Shown: one piece after another, positions 51,620 to 63,203 of the stretch
Position numbering within the stretch: the stretch's first letter is position 1
How the letters are laid out: each line of letters begins with the position of its first letter
DNA from: Gammaproteobacteria bacterium
GTDB lineage: Bacteria > Pseudomonadota > Gammaproteobacteria > Burkholderiales > Rhodocyclaceae
Direction of reading: 5' to 3'
Assembly: GCA_018828385.1 (NCBI GenBank)
Contig: JAHJVE010000020.1
Location: forward strand, 124,001-188,000
DNA length: 64,000 nucleotides
Position numbers and translations under genes: made by a program
The notes under the pieces: generated by a model
Told to the model about the DNA's origin: nothing
Seen by the model: the letters and a program-made list of their open reading frames with translations, nothing else
The model's database searches: none

Positions 51620-52728
51620 TTTTTGACCAGCATGCGGTGGGTCTGGATCGACATGAGCACGCCGATGCCGACGAACAGCGTGACGAGCGCCGTACCGCCG
51701 TAGCTCATGAAGGGCAGCGGCACCCCGACGACGGGCAGGATGCCGCTGACCATGCCCATGTTGATGAAGGCGTAGGTGAAAAAGCCGAGCGTGATGGCGC
51801 CGGCGAGCAGGCGCGAGAACAGCGTCGGGGCGCCGGAGGCGATCATCAGGCCGCGCCCGATGAGCAGGGTGTAGAGGAAGAGCAGCAGGGCGTTACCGAG
51901 CAGGCCCCATTCTTCGGAGTAGACGGCGAAGATGAAGTCGGTGTGCTTTTCCGGGATGAATTCGAGGTGGGTCTGCGTGCCGTTCAGATAGCCCTTGCCG
52001 AAGCTGCCACCGGAGCCGATGGCAATGATCGACTGGATGATGTGGTAGCCGGTACCGAGCGGATCGGTGGTCGGATCGATGAGGGTCAGGATGCGTTTTT
52101 GCTGGTAGTCGTGCAGCGCGTGCCAGAGCAGGGGGGCGGCCGCGGCGCCGGCGACGATGAGGCCGATGATGACCTTCCATGGCAGGCCGGCGAAGAATAT
52201 GACATAAAAGCCGACGGCGCCGACCAGCAGCGCGGTGCCGAGGTCGGGCTGCTTGGCGATCATGGCGAAAGGCACAAGCAACAGCAGGCTGGCGATGGCG
52301 TAATGCTTCATCTTGAGCACGGCCTCGTACTTGTGGAAGTACCAGGCGAGCATGAGCGGCATGGCAATCTTCATGATTTCGGCGGGCTGGATGCGGACAA
52401 AACCCAGCGGCAGCCAGCGCCTTGCTCCGTTCACCTTGATTCCGAACAGGAACACGCAGGCGAGCAGCACGAGGCCGATGACGTAGAGCGGAATGGCAAA
52501 GTTCATGAGCTTCTGCGGCGGCAGGCGCGAGACGAACCACATGACGACCATGGCGATACCCATGTTGCCGGCCTGCGAGACCATGCGATGGCTGCTGTCC
52601 CAGGTCGCCGAATTGACCGTGGCCAGGCCGACGCCCATGATCGCCAGGGTGATCAGGAGCAGTGGAAAGTCGATGTGGGCGATCAGTTCGCGCCCGCCGC
52701 GGCGGAGCGTGCCGACGATGTCGATCAT
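51616..52728 (-). CDS. rodA: Rod-shape SEDS glycosyltransferase RodA
   Basis: RodA polymerises glycan strands for side-wall growth with its partner PBP2. The 370-residue SEDS protein has about ten membrane segments. Family motifs are RWLPLGFVRIQPAEIMKIAMPL (about 105-126), KQPDLGTALL, and the C-terminal GVPLPFMSYGGTALVTLFVGIGVLMSI. I start at MIDIVGTLRRGG, overlapping the mrdA stop (ATGA); the frame is open upstream but within mrdA. Confidence 0.96.
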   Translation of the reverse strand: MIDIVGTLRRGGRELIAHIDFPLLLITLAIMGVGLATVNSATWDSSHRMVSQAGNMGIAMVVMWFVSRLPPQKLMNFAIPLYVIGLVLLACVFLFGIKVNGARRWLPLGFVRIQPAEIMKIAMPLMLAWYFHKYEAVLKMKHYAIASLLLLVPFAMIAKQPDLGTALLVGAVGFYVIFFAGLPWKVIIGLIVAGAAAAPLLWHALHDYQQKRILTLIDPTTDPLGTGYHIIQSIIAIGSGGSFGKGYLNGTQTHLEFIPEKHTDFIFAVYSEEWGLLGNALLLFLYTLLIGRGLMIASGAPTLFSRLLAGAITLGFFTYAFINMGMVSGILPVVGVPLPFMSYGGTALVTLFVGIGVLMSIQTHRMLVKK

Positions 52729-54635
52729 TCTTCGTGCTCCTCCTCGACGGCTGCGCTGTCTTCCGGTGCGGCGCCACCCGGCAGCTTGCCGAGCAGATAG
52801 TAGTCGATGACCATGCGGGCGATTGGCGCAGCCGACTGGGCGCCAAAGCCACCGTTCTCGACGAGCACGGCGAGGGCGATTTTTGGCTTGTCGGCCGGCG
52901 CGTAGGCGATGAACAGGGCGTGGTCGCGCAGATCCTTCCGGGTGCTGCTTTCCTTGTACTGCCCGCCTTTCAGCGAATAGACCTGGGCCGTACCGGTCTT
53001 GCCGGCTGCTTCGTAGGGGGCGCCGGCAAAAGCCCGGGCGCCGGTACCTTCCTTGTTGACGCCGACCATGGCGCGACGGATCACATCGATATTGCTCTGC
53101 TTCCACTGCAGGTCGCGAATCGGCTTCGGCTCGACCTGGCGCTTCTCACCCGTTCCGGTTTCGATAATGTGGCGGACGAGGTGTGGACGGAACATCACGC
53201 CATTGTTGGCGATGGTTGCCGTGGCCTGGGCCAGCTGGATCGGGGTGTAGGCGTTGTAACCCTGGCCGATGCCGATCGAGATCGTTTCACCGGCATACCA
53301 TTTTTGCTGCTCCTGCTTCTTGAAACGCTGCTTTTTCCACTCCGGCGATGGCAGGACGCCCTTTGATTCGCCGGAGTCATCCTTGCCGAGATCGACGCCA
53401 GTGCGCTGGCCGAGGCCGAGCGAGCCCATGAACCGGGAGATGTTGTCTATCCCCATGTCGTTGGCCAGCACGTAGTAATAGGTGTCGCAGGATTCGACAA
53501 TGGACTTGTACATGTCCACCATGCCGTGGCCGCCCTTCTTGTCGTCGCGGAAAGTATGGTTGCCGAAGGTAAAGAAGCCGGGGTCGCTGATCGCCTGATG
53601 CGGCGTGCGCTTGCCCATTTCCAGCGCGGCCAGCGCCATGAAAGGCTTGAAAGTCGAGCCGGGCGGATAGGCGCCGTTGATCGCCCGGTTGACCATCGGC
53701 CGGCTCGGATGCTCGTTGAGTTCCTTCCAGTTGTCCGGCGTGATTCCGTCGACGAACAGGTTGGGGTCGTAGGTCGGCGTGGACACCAGGGCCAGGATGC
53801 CGCCGGTGGTCGGGTCGATGGCGACCAGCGCGCCCTTGCGGTCGCCGAAGGCCTGCTCGGTAATTTCCTGCAGCTTGGCATCCAGGGTCAAGGTCAGATT
53901 GTTGCCGGGAACCGGCGGAATCCGCTTCAGGCTGCGCAAGGCCCGGCCACCGGAATCGATCTCGACCTCCTCGTAACCGGTCTCGCCATGCAGTTCGAAC
54001 TCGTAATGCTGTTCGAGGCCGGTCTTGCCGACATGGTCGGTACCCTTGTAGTTGCCCTGCTTTTCGGAATCCTCGATCCACTTGAGGTCGCGATCGGTGA
54101 TCCGGCCGATGTAGCCGACGGCATGCGAAGCAATCGTGCCGAGCGGGTATTGGCGGAACAGGCGGGCCTTTACCTCGACGCCGGGGAAACGATAGCGATG
54201 TGCCGCAAATTTGGCGACCTCGGTATCGGTCAAGCGGGTGCGGATGGGGATCGATTCGAAATTCTTGGCCTCGTCGAGCAGGCGCTTGAAGCGCTTGCGA
54301 TCCTTGGCCTGGATATCGATCAGTTCGGCCAGCGCATCGATGGTCTCCTCGACGCTGGCGGTCTGTGACGGTGTTATTTCCAGCGTAAACGCCGAATAGT
54401 TGTGGGCCATCACGACGCCATTGCGGTCGGTGATGACGCCGCGGTTGGGAACGATGGGGATCAGCGCGATCCGGTTGTCTTCAGCCCGGGTCAGGTAAAA
54501 GTCGTGCTGGATGATCTGCAGCCAGAAGAAGCGGCCGAACAGGATGCCGAACGCCAGCAGGACACAAATTGCGGCAACGCCCAGGCGAAAACGAAAGCGA
54601 TCAACATCGGCTTCCGGATTGGTGAAATGAACCAT
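52725..54635 (-). CDS. mrdA: Penicillin-binding protein 2 (rod-shape transpeptidase)
   Basis: PBP2 cross-links side-wall peptidoglycan made by RodA. The 636-residue protein has an N-terminal membrane helix (about 20-40), a dimerisation/pedestal region and a transpeptidase domain with active-site Ser in STFKPFMAL (SxxK), SCDTYYY (SxD) and KTGTAQV (KTG). Length is normal. It lies 18 bp after mreD and overlaps rodA by 4 bp. Confidence 0.96.
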   Translation of the reverse strand: MVHFTNPEADVDRFRFRLGVAAICVLLAFGILFGRFFWLQIIQHDFYLTRAEDNRIALIPIVPNRGVITDRNGVVMAHNYSAFTLEITPSQTASVEETIDALAELIDIQAKDRKRFKRLLDEAKNFESIPIRTRLTDTEVAKFAAHRYRFPGVEVKARLFRQYPLGTIASHAVGYIGRITDRDLKWIEDSEKQGNYKGTDHVGKTGLEQHYEFELHGETGYEEVEIDSGGRALRSLKRIPPVPGNNLTLTLDAKLQEITEQAFGDRKGALVAIDPTTGGILALVSTPTYDPNLFVDGITPDNWKELNEHPSRPMVNRAINGAYPPGSTFKPFMALAALEMGKRTPHQAISDPGFFTFGNHTFRDDKKGGHGMVDMYKSIVESCDTYYYVLANDMGIDNISRFMGSLGLGQRTGVDLGKDDSGESKGVLPSPEWKKQRFKKQEQQKWYAGETISIGIGQGYNAYTPIQLAQATATIANNGVMFRPHLVRHIIETGTGEKRQVEPKPIRDLQWKQSNIDVIRRAMVGVNKEGTGARAFAGAPYEAAGKTGTAQVYSLKGGQYKESSTRKDLRDHALFIAYAPADKPKIALAVLVENGGFGAQSAAPIARMVIDYYLLGKLPGGAAPEDSAAVEEEHEE

Positions 54636-54653
54636 GGACTGCCCGCCTCGGAC

Positions 54654-55178
54654 CTAGATCGGGCGGTTGGGGTCCTGCTCAACCGGCCGGTATTGGGGCA
54701 GGAGCAGGATGAAAGTGAGCGGAATCCAGAGCAGGGTCGCCACGACGGGACCAATGAAATAGCCCCAGCCCGGGAAATCGGCGCCGACGGCAAGGCGCAT
54801 CAGGGCCTGCAATACCTGCGTGGCGACGAGCAGGGGCAAGACCTGCAGGGCCTGCTGGACCAGCGGGAACCACAGGATGCGCCGGGACAGCGACGAGGCG
54901 GCATAGGCGAGCAGCACGTAGGCAAAGCAGTGCTGGCCGAGCACGGCGCCGTCGGCGACATCCATGAGCAGGCCAAGGACGAAGGCCCAGCCCATGCCGA
55001 CGCGGCGAAATTCGCGGATGCACCAGAAGCAGAGAACCAGCGCCACCCAATCCGGGACGCCCGGCCAGTGGGCTGTCGGCAGAAAATTAAGGAGGGCGGC
55101 GCCAATCAGGCTGAAGACGATGAACCAGGGGCGGACCGGCTGCAGGATGCGCGAAGAGGAAAAAGTCGGTTGCATCAA
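54654..55178 (-). CDS. mreD: Rod-shape protein MreD
   Basis: A 174-residue membrane protein with five to six helices, part of the MreBCD elongation complex. It has the compact ALVLCFWCIREFRRVGMGWAFVLGLLMDVADGAVLGQH block typical of MreD, with conserved Asp and Gly residues. Start overlaps the mreC stop (ATGA). Confidence 0.93.
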   Translation of the reverse strand: MMQPTFSSSRILQPVRPWFIVFSLIGAALLNFLPTAHWPGVPDWVALVLCFWCIREFRRVGMGWAFVLGLLMDVADGAVLGQHCFAYVLLAYAASSLSRRILWFPLVQQALQVLPLLVATQVLQALMRLAVGADFPGWGYFIGPVVATLLWIPLTFILLLPQYRPVEQDPNRPI

Positions 55179-56113
55179 TTTCCTTTGCTCGCCGCTTTCT
55201 TGCTCCTGCCGCGCAGACCGGTCTGGTCACTGCTTCCGGGGCGGCCGGCCGATGCCGGTGGAGCGGGCGGCAAGGGTTGGCGCGCGTCAAGGACCATGAC
55301 CTCGCCGAAATTTTCGACGCCGGCGATCGGCACGCAGAAGATGCGGGCGAAGGAATAGGCGTTGTCGCGTTCGATATTGACCACCCTGGCGACCGGGAAG
55401 CCGGGCAGGTAGATGCCGTCGAGACCGGAAGTGACCAGCACGTCGTCAACCTGGATGTCGGCATTGGCCGGCATGTAGCGTAGTTCGAGCTGGCCGTTGC
55501 CGAGACCGAAGACGACCGAGCGCTGGCCGCTGCGCACAATCTGGACGGGGACGACCTGATCCTTGTCGGTGATCAGCGTGATTTCGGCCGAGAACGGGAA
55601 AACGCGGGTGACCTGGCCGACGACGCCGGTCTCATCGATGGCCGGTTGACCGGCGGTGATACCGGCCTGCTGCCCCTTGTCGACGATGATCTTGCGCGAG
55701 AACGGATCGCGGGCGGTGTACAGGATCTGCGTCACCTGGCCGTTGGCTTTTTCGCGCTCCTTGACCGAAAGCAACTTGCGCAGCCGTTCGTTTTCCACTT
55801 CCAGCTGGGCCAGGCGTTGCAGGTTGGGGGCAGTCGTCAGCTGGGTGTGCTTGAGTTCGTTGCTTTCCTGCTGCAGGGCGCGCATGCCCTGGAGGTAGCT
55901 GGCGGCGTAGTCGACGAGGCTACCCGGCGTCTGGGCGACGCGCTGCACCGGATCGACGACCAGCGCGATGCTCTGGCGGAGCAGTTCAAGGCTCTGGAAA
56001 CGCAGGTCGACAACAAAGATCGCCAGCGAAACGGCGAGGTAGAAAGTCAGAAGGGCCAGCGGCGCTGGCCCTTGCTTGAAGAATGGTGGTGGTGCGTGGT
56101 CGATGCCGGCCAT
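55175..56113 (-). CDS. mreC: Rod-shape protein MreC
   Basis: A 312-residue bitopic protein: a short cytoplasmic start, one membrane helix (about 20-38), a periplasmic coiled coil (QQESNELKHTQLTTAPNLQRLAQLEVENERLRKLL) and a beta-rich domain (IDETGVVGQVTRVFPFSAEITLITD). It stimulates PBP2-RodA. The C-terminal tail (GRPGSSDQTGLRGRSKKAAS) is basic and probably disordered. It follows mreB by 30 bp. Confidence 0.95.
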   Translation of the reverse strand: MAGIDHAPPPFFKQGPAPLALLTFYLAVSLAIFVVDLRFQSLELLRQSIALVVDPVQRVAQTPGSLVDYAASYLQGMRALQQESNELKHTQLTTAPNLQRLAQLEVENERLRKLLSVKEREKANGQVTQILYTARDPFSRKIIVDKGQQAGITAGQPAIDETGVVGQVTRVFPFSAEITLITDKDQVVPVQIVRSGQRSVVFGLGNGQLELRYMPANADIQVDDVLVTSGLDGIYLPGFPVARVVNIERDNAYSFARIFCVPIAGVENFGEVMVLDARQPLPPAPPASAGRPGSSDQTGLRGRSKKAASKGN

Positions 56114-56126
56114 CGCTCAATCCGGG

Positions 56127-57288
<1,162 letters not shown>

Positions 57289-57576
57289 ATGTCGCTCACA
57301 TTAGAACAGGTAAAACGCATCGCCCATCTCGCCCGAATCGAGATCAGCGATGACGAAGCGTTGACCACTCAGGGTCACCTCAATGGCATCTTCCAATTGA
57401 TCGAGGAGATGCAAGCAGTCGATACCCGTGGCGTCGAACCGATGGCTCATGCCCAGGATGTCAGTCAGCGCCTGCGCGACGATGCCGTGACCGAGGGCGA
57501 CCGTCGGGCCGCCTATCTGGCCGTCGCCCCGGACACCGAAGCCGGTCTCTATCTCGTGCCGAAGGTGATCGAATGA
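57289..57576 (+). CDS. gatC: Glutamyl/aspartyl-tRNA amidotransferase subunit C
   Basis: The 95-residue small subunit of GatCAB, which turns Glu-tRNA(Gln) or Asp-tRNA(Asn) into the correct amide form. It begins [20 protein letters not shown] and has the typical [21 protein letters not shown] and the late [17 protein letters not shown] reject the in-frame extension to 57190 as it crosses the control region. Its stop overlaps the gatA start (ATGA). Confidence 0.95.
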   Translation: MSLTLEQVKRIAHLARIEISDDEALTTQGHLNGIFQLIEEMQAVDTRGVEPMAHAQDVSQRLRDDAVTEGDRRAAYLAVAPDTEAGLYLVPKVIE

Positions 57577-59030
57577 TCAACAAAAGCCTGAAGCAACTGG
57601 CGCAGGCGCTCGCCGCCAAGCAGATTTCCAGTGTCGAACTGTCGACGCTCTTTCTCGACCGCATCGAACGCCTGAACCCGACGCTCAACGCCTTTGTTAC
57701 GGTCGACCGGGAAAAAAGCCTGAAAATGGCATTGGCCGCCGATGCCCGCATCGCCGCCGGCACGGCCGGGCCGCTGACCGGCATCCCGATCGCCCAGAAG
57801 GACATCTTCTGCGCCGAAGGCTGGACGACGACCTGCGGCTCGAAGATGCTGGCCAATTTCGTCTCGCCCTACGACGCAACGGTTATCCGGAAAATGCACA
57901 ACGAAGCCGGCCTGGTCTCGCTGGGCAAGACGAACATGGACGAATTTGCCATGGGGTCTTCGAACGAAACCTCGTTCTTCGGTCCGGTGCGCAATCCGTG
58001 GGATACCAGCCGCGTTCCCGGCGGTTCTTCCGGCGGTTCGGCGGCTGCGGTTGCTGCGCGTCTGGCCCCCGCTGCGACCGGTACCGATACCGGCGGTTCA
58101 ATACGCCAGCCCGCTGCGCTGTGCAATCTGACCGGCCTCAAGCCGACCTACGGCGTTGTTTCGCGTTACGGCATGATCGCCTTTGCCTCGTCGCTCGATC
58201 AGGGCGGCCCGATGGCGGCCAGCGCCGAAGATTGCGCGCTGCTGCTCAACACCATGGTTGGTTTCGACGAGCGCGATTCAACCTCGCTGGATCGCCCGGT
58301 CGAGGACTACACGCGCGATCTGGAAAAGCCGCTGAACGGTCTGCGTATTGGCCTGCCCAAGGAATTTTTCGGTGAAGGCTGCGATGCCGAGGTGATGGCT
58401 GCCGTCCGTGCCGCGATTGCCGAATACGAAAAACTCGGCGCGACGACGGTTGAAGTCTCGCTGCCCAACTCGCATTTGTCGGTGCCGGCCTATTACGTCA
58501 TTGCCCCGGCCGAGGCCAGCTCCAACCTGTCGCGCTTTGACGGCGCCCGTTATGGTTACCGCGCTCCCGAGTACGACAATCTCGAGCAGATGTACGAAAA
58601 GTCCCGTGCTCAGGGCTTCGGCAGCGAGGTCAAGCGGCGCATCATGATCGGCGCCTATGTACTGTCGCACGGCTATTACGACGCCTACTATCTGCAGGCC
58701 CAGCGCATCCGTCGCCTGATCGCCGACGATTTCGTCGAAGCCTTCAAGTCCTGCGACGTGATCATGGGGCCGACTTCGCCGTCGACTGCCTTCAAGCTTG
58801 GGGAAAAAGCGGCCGATCCGGTCCAGATGTACCTCTCGGATATCTACACCATCGCCGTGAATCTGGCCGGTTTGCCCGGCATGTCGATTCCCTGTGGCTT
58901 TGTCGGCGGCTTGCCGGTTGGCCTTCAATTGATCGGTAACTATTTTGCCGAAGGGCAACTGCTCAACGTGGCACATCGTTACCAGCAGGCGACCGACTGG
59001 CACCAGCGCCGGGCGTCCGGTGCCGAATAA
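57573..59030 (+). CDS. gatA: Glutamyl/aspartyl-tRNA amidotransferase subunit A
   Basis: The glutaminase subunit of GatCAB, an amidase-signature enzyme. In the 485-residue protein, the Ser-cisSer-Lys triad is visible as IAQKDIFC (Lys near 78), [15 protein letters not shown] and [14 protein letters not shown]. The N-terminal helix region holds a repeat copy encoding [13 protein letters not shown]. Overlaps gatC by 4 bp. Confidence 0.97.
   Translation: MINKSLKQLAQALAAKQISSVELSTLFLDRIERLNPTLNAFVTVDREKSLKMALAADARIAAGTAGPLTGIPIAQKDIFCAEGWTTTCGSKMLANFVSPYDATVIRKMHNEAGLVSLGKTNMDEFAMGSSNETSFFGPVRNPWDTSRVPGGSSGGSAAAVAARLAPAATGTDTGGSIRQPAALCNLTGLKPTYGVVSRYGMIAFASSLDQGGPMAASAEDCALLLNTMVGFDERDSTSLDRPVEDYTRDLEKPLNGLRIGLPKEFFGEGCDAEVMAAVRAAIAEYEKLGATTVEVSLPNSHLSVPAYYVIAPAEASSNLSRFDGARYGYRAPEYDNLEQMYEKSRAQGFGSEVKRRIMIGAYVLSHGYYDAYYLQAQRIRRLIADDFVEAFKSCDVIMGPTSPSTAFKLGEKAADPVQMYLSDIYTIAVNLAGLPGMSIPCGFVGGLPVGLQLIGNYFAEGQLLNVAHRYQQATDWHQRRASGAE
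57694..57730 (+). repeat. Dispersed uptake-like repeat, copy 18 (inside gatA)
   Basis: Reads TTGTTACGGTCGACCGGG then AAAAAAGCCTGAAAATGG on the plus strand; encodes [11 protein letters not shown]. Confidence 0.85.
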
Positions 59031-59031
59031 G

Positions 59032-59562
59032 ATGTGGCGACGTGCCCTGATGGTCGTTTTCGTCCTTGCGGCCGGTTGTGCCGAGGTCGAGAAGCAGCCG
59101 GACGTCGCGCCTGAACCGCCGGTGCAGCCGGAAACGTCGCCTGTCAGCAGCGAGCCGAAGCTCAAGAACTCGACGCTCAAGTACTTGGCCAAGCGCAATC
59201 TGAAGCCCATGCCGACCCGGCCGCTCAATGTCCGGTCGCGCTGTTCGCACAAGGATGCCGTCGGCACGCAAACCCGTCTCGACCTGTTGGTCAAGGAGGC
59301 TTCGGTCAAGACTTTCAAGGCCGAGGTCAGCATGAAGGGCCACGGCACCTGCCGCTTCAACCTGAACGAATTCGATCAGGTCGAGAAGCTGCCGCAGGCC
59401 CTGTTGCGTCACAAGACGCAGTCCGGCTGTCTGGTCCGCATGTGGGAGCAGGGGCCGCAAGTGACCATCGCCTTCAATAGTTGCGCCAAGTCCTGCGATG
59501 GGCAGGCCTTCGACTATCTCTGGCCGATCATGGTCGAGGCGAAGAGCGGGCAATGTTTCTGA
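59032..59562 (+). CDS. Lipoprotein, hypothetical, between gatA and gatB
   Basis: A 176-residue lipoprotein: signal [10 protein letters not shown] with lipobox AAGC, a Pro/Glu linker ([18 protein letters not shown]) and a C-terminal domain with six Cys ([32 protein letters not shown]). These could form three disulphides in the periplasm. I do not recognise the family. It lies 1 bp after gatA and 13 bp before gatB, so it is embedded in the tRNA-amidation operon without an obvious functional link. Confidence 0.78.
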   Translation: MWRRALMVVFVLAAGCAEVEKQPDVAPEPPVQPETSPVSSEPKLKNSTLKYLAKRNLKPMPTRPLNVRSRCSHKDAVGTQTRLDLLVKEASVKTFKAEVSMKGHGTCRFNLNEFDQVEKLPQALLRHKTQSGCLVRMWEQGPQVTIAFNSCAKSCDGQAFDYLWPIMVEAKSGQCF

Positions 59563-59575
59563 AACGGATGAAGCT

Positions 59576-61030
59576 ATGAATCAGTGGGAAGTAGTCATCG
59601 GCATCGAGACGCACGCACAGTTGGCGACGGTTTCGAAGATTTTCTCCGGCGCCTCGACGGCCTTTGGCGCCGAGCCCAACACCCAGGCCTGCGCGGTCGA
59701 CCTCGCTTTGCCGGGCGTTTTGCCGGTCCTCAACAAGAAGGCAGTCGAGTGTGCCATCCGCTTCGGTCTGGCCATCGGCGCCGAAGTCGCTCAGAAGTCG
59801 GTCTTTGCCCGCAAAAACTATTTTTATCCGGATTTGCCCAAGGGTTACCAGATCAGCCAGATGGATCTGCCCGTCGTCGTTGGTGGTCATATCACGCTGC
59901 AGGTTGGCCAGGGCGACAAGGCTTATGAAAAGGTGGTTCACCTGACGCGCGCCCATCTCGAAGAAGATGCCGGCAAGTCGCTGCACGAAGATTTTCACGG
60001 CAAGTCGGGCATCGATCTCAATCGCGCCGGTACGCCGCTGCTCGAAATCGTTTCCGAGCCGGACATGCGATCCAGCGACGAAGCGGTCGCCTACGCCAAG
60101 GCGCTGCACGCGCTGGTGCAATGGATCGGCATCTGCGACGGCAACATGCAGGAAGGTTCGTTCCGCTGCGACGCCAACGTTTCGGTGCGTCCGAAAGGCC
60201 AGGCCGAATTCGGCACGCGGCGCGAAATCAAGAACCTCAACTCCTTCCGTTTCCTCAAGGAAGCCATCGACTTCGAAGTCCAGTGGCAGATCAACGAAAT
60301 CGAGGAAGGCCGCCGGATCCAGCAGGCCACCGTGCTGTTCGACCCGGATAGCGGTGAAACCCGCATGATGCGCAGCAAGGAAGACGCGCACGACTACCGC
60401 TATTTCCCCGACCCAGACCTCCTGCCGCTGGTCATTTCCGACGAGTGGATTGCCCGCGTTCAGGGCGAGCTGCCGGAGTTGCCGGGCCAGATGCGCGAGC
60501 GTTTCGTCAGCGAATTCGGCCTGTCCAACTACGATGCAACGACGCTGACGGCCAATTCCGAAATTGCCGCTTTTTTCCAGTCGACCGTAGCAATTGCCGG
60601 AAAGCAGAACGCCAAGCCCTGCGCCAACTGGGTCATGGTCGATCTCGCCGCACGCCTTAACAAGGACGGCAAGGAAATCACCGAGTCGCCGGTGTCGGCC
60701 GCCCAACTGGCCGGCCTGATCCTGCGCATCGCCGACAACACCATCTCCAACAACATCGCCAAGAAGGTTTTCGAGGCCTTGTGGAACGGAGAAGGGGCGA
60801 CAGCCGACGCCATCATCGACCAGCAGGGACTCAAGCAGATCACCGACAGCGGTGCTATCGAGGCCCTGGTCGACGACGTGCTAGCGGCCAATCCGGCCAA
60901 TGTCGCCGAATTCAAGGCGGGCAAGGAAAAGGCCTTCAACGCATTGGTCGGTCAAGTCATGAAGGCGGCCAAGGGCAAGGCCAATCCGCAGCAGGTCAAC
61001 GACCTGCTCAAGCAGAAACTGGCAGGCTGA
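59576..61030 (+). CDS. gatB: Glutamyl/aspartyl-tRNA amidotransferase subunit B
   Basis: The kinase/amidotransferase subunit that binds tRNA in GatCAB. The 484-residue protein begins [18 protein letters not shown] and contains [12 protein letters not shown], the long [11 protein letters not shown] segment, [22 protein letters not shown] and the [13 protein letters not shown] block. The C-terminal YqeY-like tail domain covers about 340-484. A repeat copy inside it runs against the gene direction, the only such case in the window. Confidence 0.97.
   Translation: MNQWEVVIGIETHAQLATVSKIFSGASTAFGAEPNTQACAVDLALPGVLPVLNKKAVECAIRFGLAIGAEVAQKSVFARKNYFYPDLPKGYQISQMDLPVVVGGHITLQVGQGDKAYEKVVHLTRAHLEEDAGKSLHEDFHGKSGIDLNRAGTPLLEIVSEPDMRSSDEAVAYAKALHALVQWIGICDGNMQEGSFRCDANVSVRPKGQAEFGTRREIKNLNSFRFLKEAIDFEVQWQINEIEEGRRIQQATVLFDPDSGETRMMRSKEDAHDYRYFPDPDLLPLVISDEWIARVQGELPELPGQMRERFVSEFGLSNYDATTLTANSEIAAFFQSTVAIAGKQNAKPCANWVMVDLAARLNKDGKEITESPVSAAQLAGLILRIADNTISNNIAKKVFEALWNGEGATADAIIDQQGLKQITDSGAIEALVDDVLAANPANVAEFKAGKEKAFNALVGQVMKAAKGKANPQQVNDLLKQKLAG
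60558..60596 (-). repeat. Dispersed uptake-like repeat, copy 19 (inside gatB, opposite to the gene)
   Basis: On the minus strand it reads ATTGCTACGGTCGACTGG, then AAAAAA, then GCGGCAATTTCGG. The gene strand reads it as [15 protein letters not shown]. Confidence 0.85.
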
Positions 61031-61666
61031 TCAGCGCTTTGGCGCGGGCGTTGCCGGTAGCGGCCGGCGCGTCAATTCGAAATAGCGCTTGCGGTCGGCG
61101 TCATACTTGGCCTTGATGATCTCGAAATCGCGCTTCTTGATCTCCAGCAAGTCCTGCTGGAGCTTGATCTCGTGGTCAATGGCGCGCAAATCGCGCTCCA
61201 GGTCGGGCGGCAAGGCCTTCTTTTTGTAGAACTCGGCCTCGTTTTCGAATTTCTTGCGCTTGGTGCGCGCTTGGTCGATACGTGCGATCGTCGCCAGAAT
61301 CGCGAGATTCACATCGGCCTCCGCCTTGCGCTGGGCTAGATCGATATCCTCGGGCATCGAATAAGTATCGAGCAAGGCCTGATCGCGCCGTCGCTGCTGA
61401 CGGCTCGCAGCCTCTAGCTCTTTACGTCGCTTGTCTTCGACAATCCGCTCGGCCTTTTCCTCGGGCGTCAGTGCCGCACCGACTTCCTTGATCAGGTTGC
61501 CGCCGCTATCCAGCACACGATAGGCGCGCCCCCGGCACTGCTCCGGCAACACGTCGCTGCATACCCGGCGACCATTGTTCGGATCATGGCAGCAGTAAAA
61601 CTCGCCCGCAGCGTTGGCCGAGCCAAGCGACAACAGCAGCAACGGGGCGAGGAGCAATTTATGCAT
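61031..61666 (-). CDS. Secreted coiled-coil protein, hypothetical (DUF4124-like start)
   Basis: A 211-residue protein with a signal peptide ([17 protein letters not shown]) and a short cysteine domain ([23 protein letters not shown]) reminiscent of DUF4124. A long charged helix ([20 protein letters not shown] and onward to DRKRYFEL) and a Pro-rich end follow. It is probably periplasmic. Its start overlaps the pyrE stop by 8 bp, so it is expressed with pyrE. Convergent with gatB, with no spare bases between the stops. Confidence 0.78.
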   Translation of the reverse strand: MHKLLLAPLLLLSLGSANAAGEFYCCHDPNNGRRVCSDVLPEQCRGRAYRVLDSGGNLIKEVGAALTPEEKAERIVEDKRRKELEAASRQQRRRDQALLDTYSMPEDIDLAQRKAEADVNLAILATIARIDQARTKRKKFENEAEFYKKKALPPDLERDLRAIDHEIKLQQDLLEIKKRDFEIIKAKYDADRKRYFELTRRPLPATPAPKR

Positions 61667-62300
61667 GGATGCCGTACTGCTCGCGGTAGCGGGTGACTGC
61701 GTCACGGTGTACGGCGAATTCCGGATGATGGGCGAGGAAGGAGAGCAGGTCACTGAGTCCGGCCACGGCAATGACCGGGATGCCATAGTCGCGCTGGACT
61801 TCCTGTACCGCCGACAATTCGCCCTGGCCGCGTTCCTGGCGGTCGAGGGCGATCAGAACGCCGGCCGGGATAGCCCCGGCGGCACGAATAAGTTCGACTG
61901 ATTCACGGACGGAAGTGCCGGCCGAAATGACGTCATCGACAATCAGGACGCGGCCGGTCAGCGGCGCGCCAACAATGTTGCCGCCTTCGCCATGATCCTT
62001 GGCTTCCTTGCGGTTGAAGGCAAACGGGAAATTTCGGCCGCGCTGGGCGAGGGCGACGGTGATCGCAGCAACCAGTGGAATACCCTTGTAGGCCGGGCCA
62101 AACAACATGTCGAACTCGACACCGCCGGCTTCGGCAGCTTTCGCGTAGAATTCGGCGAGACGGCCAAGCGAGTTGCCGTCGTTGAATAAACCGGCATTGA
62201 AGAAGTAGGGCGAGAGCCTTCCCGCCTTGGTCTTGAATTCGCCAAAGCGCAATACTTGGCAGCTCAGCGCAAATTCAATGAAATCCTGACGAAAATCCAT
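61659..62300 (-). CDS. pyrE: Orotate phosphoribosyltransferase PyrE
   Basis: Joins orotate to PRPP in pyrimidine synthesis. The 213-residue protein has [20 protein letters not shown], the [10 protein letters not shown] loop, [15 protein letters not shown] (catalytic Lys and flexible loop) and the PRPP motif [17 protein letters not shown] start at MDFRQDF, as in the family. The upstream extension would overlap the divergent exonuclease gene. Confidence 0.97.
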   Translation of the reverse strand: MDFRQDFIEFALSCQVLRFGEFKTKAGRLSPYFFNAGLFNDGNSLGRLAEFYAKAAEAGGVEFDMLFGPAYKGIPLVAAITVALAQRGRNFPFAFNRKEAKDHGEGGNIVGAPLTGRVLIVDDVISAGTSVRESVELIRAAGAIPAGVLIALDRQERGQGELSAVQEVQRDYGIPVIAVAGLSDLLSFLAHHPEFAVHRDAVTRYREQYGIHA

Positions 62301-62347
62301 ATTTTTCCATTCTCTACGGCCGGGAAAACTGCGCCGATCATTGCACA

Positions 62348-63139
62348 ATGTTACGCATCATCTCCCTGAATCTCAATGGTATCCGCTCCGCCTGGAGCAA
62401 AAATGTCCTGCCTTGGGCTGTTGCTCAGGACGCTGACATCTTCTGCCTGCAGGAACTGAAAGCACAGTTGCCCGATTTGACGCCGGAAATGCTGGCGCCG
62501 AACGGGATGCACGCGTTCTACCACTGTGCCGAAAAGAAGGGCTACAGCGGCGTCGGCATCTGGAGCAGGCAGGCACCCGACCGTGTTGTCGAGGGGTTCG
62601 ACGGTGGCGAGTTTGACGCCGAGGGGCGCTACATTCGGGCCGATTTCGGCAATCTGTCCGTTATTTCACTCTACCTGCCATCCGGCTCTTCATCCCCCGA
62701 GCGCCAGGAAGCCAAGTTCCGGTTTCTCGACGTGTTTTTTCCGAAAATGCTCGAGTTGCGGGCCGAAGGACGGGAAATTGTCCTTTGCGGCGACTGGAAC
62801 ATTGCGCATCAGGCCATAGACCTCAAAAACTGGAAATCGAATCAGAAAAACTCAGGTTTCTTGCCTGAAGAGCGCGCCTGGCTCAGTCGGGTGTTCGATG
62901 ATCTGGGGTGGGTCGACGTCTATCGTCGTCTTTATCCCGATGCTGGCGATTCCTGCTATACGTGGTGGAGCAATCGTGGCCAGGCCTGGGCCAAGAATGT
63001 CGGCTGGCGCATCGATTACCAGATCGCCACACCCGGAATCGCCACGACCGCCGCCAAGGCCGAAGTCTACAAGGCTGCGCGATTTTCCGATCATGCACCG
63101 CTTATCGTCGACTACGATCTTGATATGCATTCAAAGTGA
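62348..63139 (+). CDS. xth: Exodeoxyribonuclease III (AP endonuclease)
   Basis: A 263-residue exonuclease III/AP endonuclease that repairs abasic sites. Catalytic parts are visible: [12 protein letters not shown] (Asn), FCLQELKAQ (metal Glu), GDWNIAH (Asp and Asn), and [11 protein letters not shown] (final Asp-His). [26 protein letters not shown] is the typical C-terminal block. Divergent from pyrE across 47 bp. Confidence 0.96.
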   Translation: MLRIISLNLNGIRSAWSKNVLPWAVAQDADIFCLQELKAQLPDLTPEMLAPNGMHAFYHCAEKKGYSGVGIWSRQAPDRVVEGFDGGEFDAEGRYIRADFGNLSVISLYLPSGSSSPERQEAKFRFLDVFFPKMLELRAEGREIVLCGDWNIAHQAIDLKNWKSNQKNSGFLPEERAWLSRVFDDLGWVDVYRRLYPDAGDSCYTWWSNRGQAWAKNVGWRIDYQIATPGIATTAAKAEVYKAARFSDHAPLIVDYDLDMHSK

Positions 63140-63203
63140 ATTGATTTCGCTGCGTGCTAGGGATACCCTGTAGTCCTGCTTAACTGTCCATCGAGGTTGA
63201 AAA

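Noticed and set aside
52610..52630. CCACGGTCAATTC inside rodA
   Set aside because: Encodes ATVNSATWD, a conserved RodA start segment; no CCGG or AT tracts follow.
62300..62347. TACGGCCGGGAAAA in the pyrE/xth gap as a further motif copy
   Set aside because: Core lacks GGTC; too weak to count.
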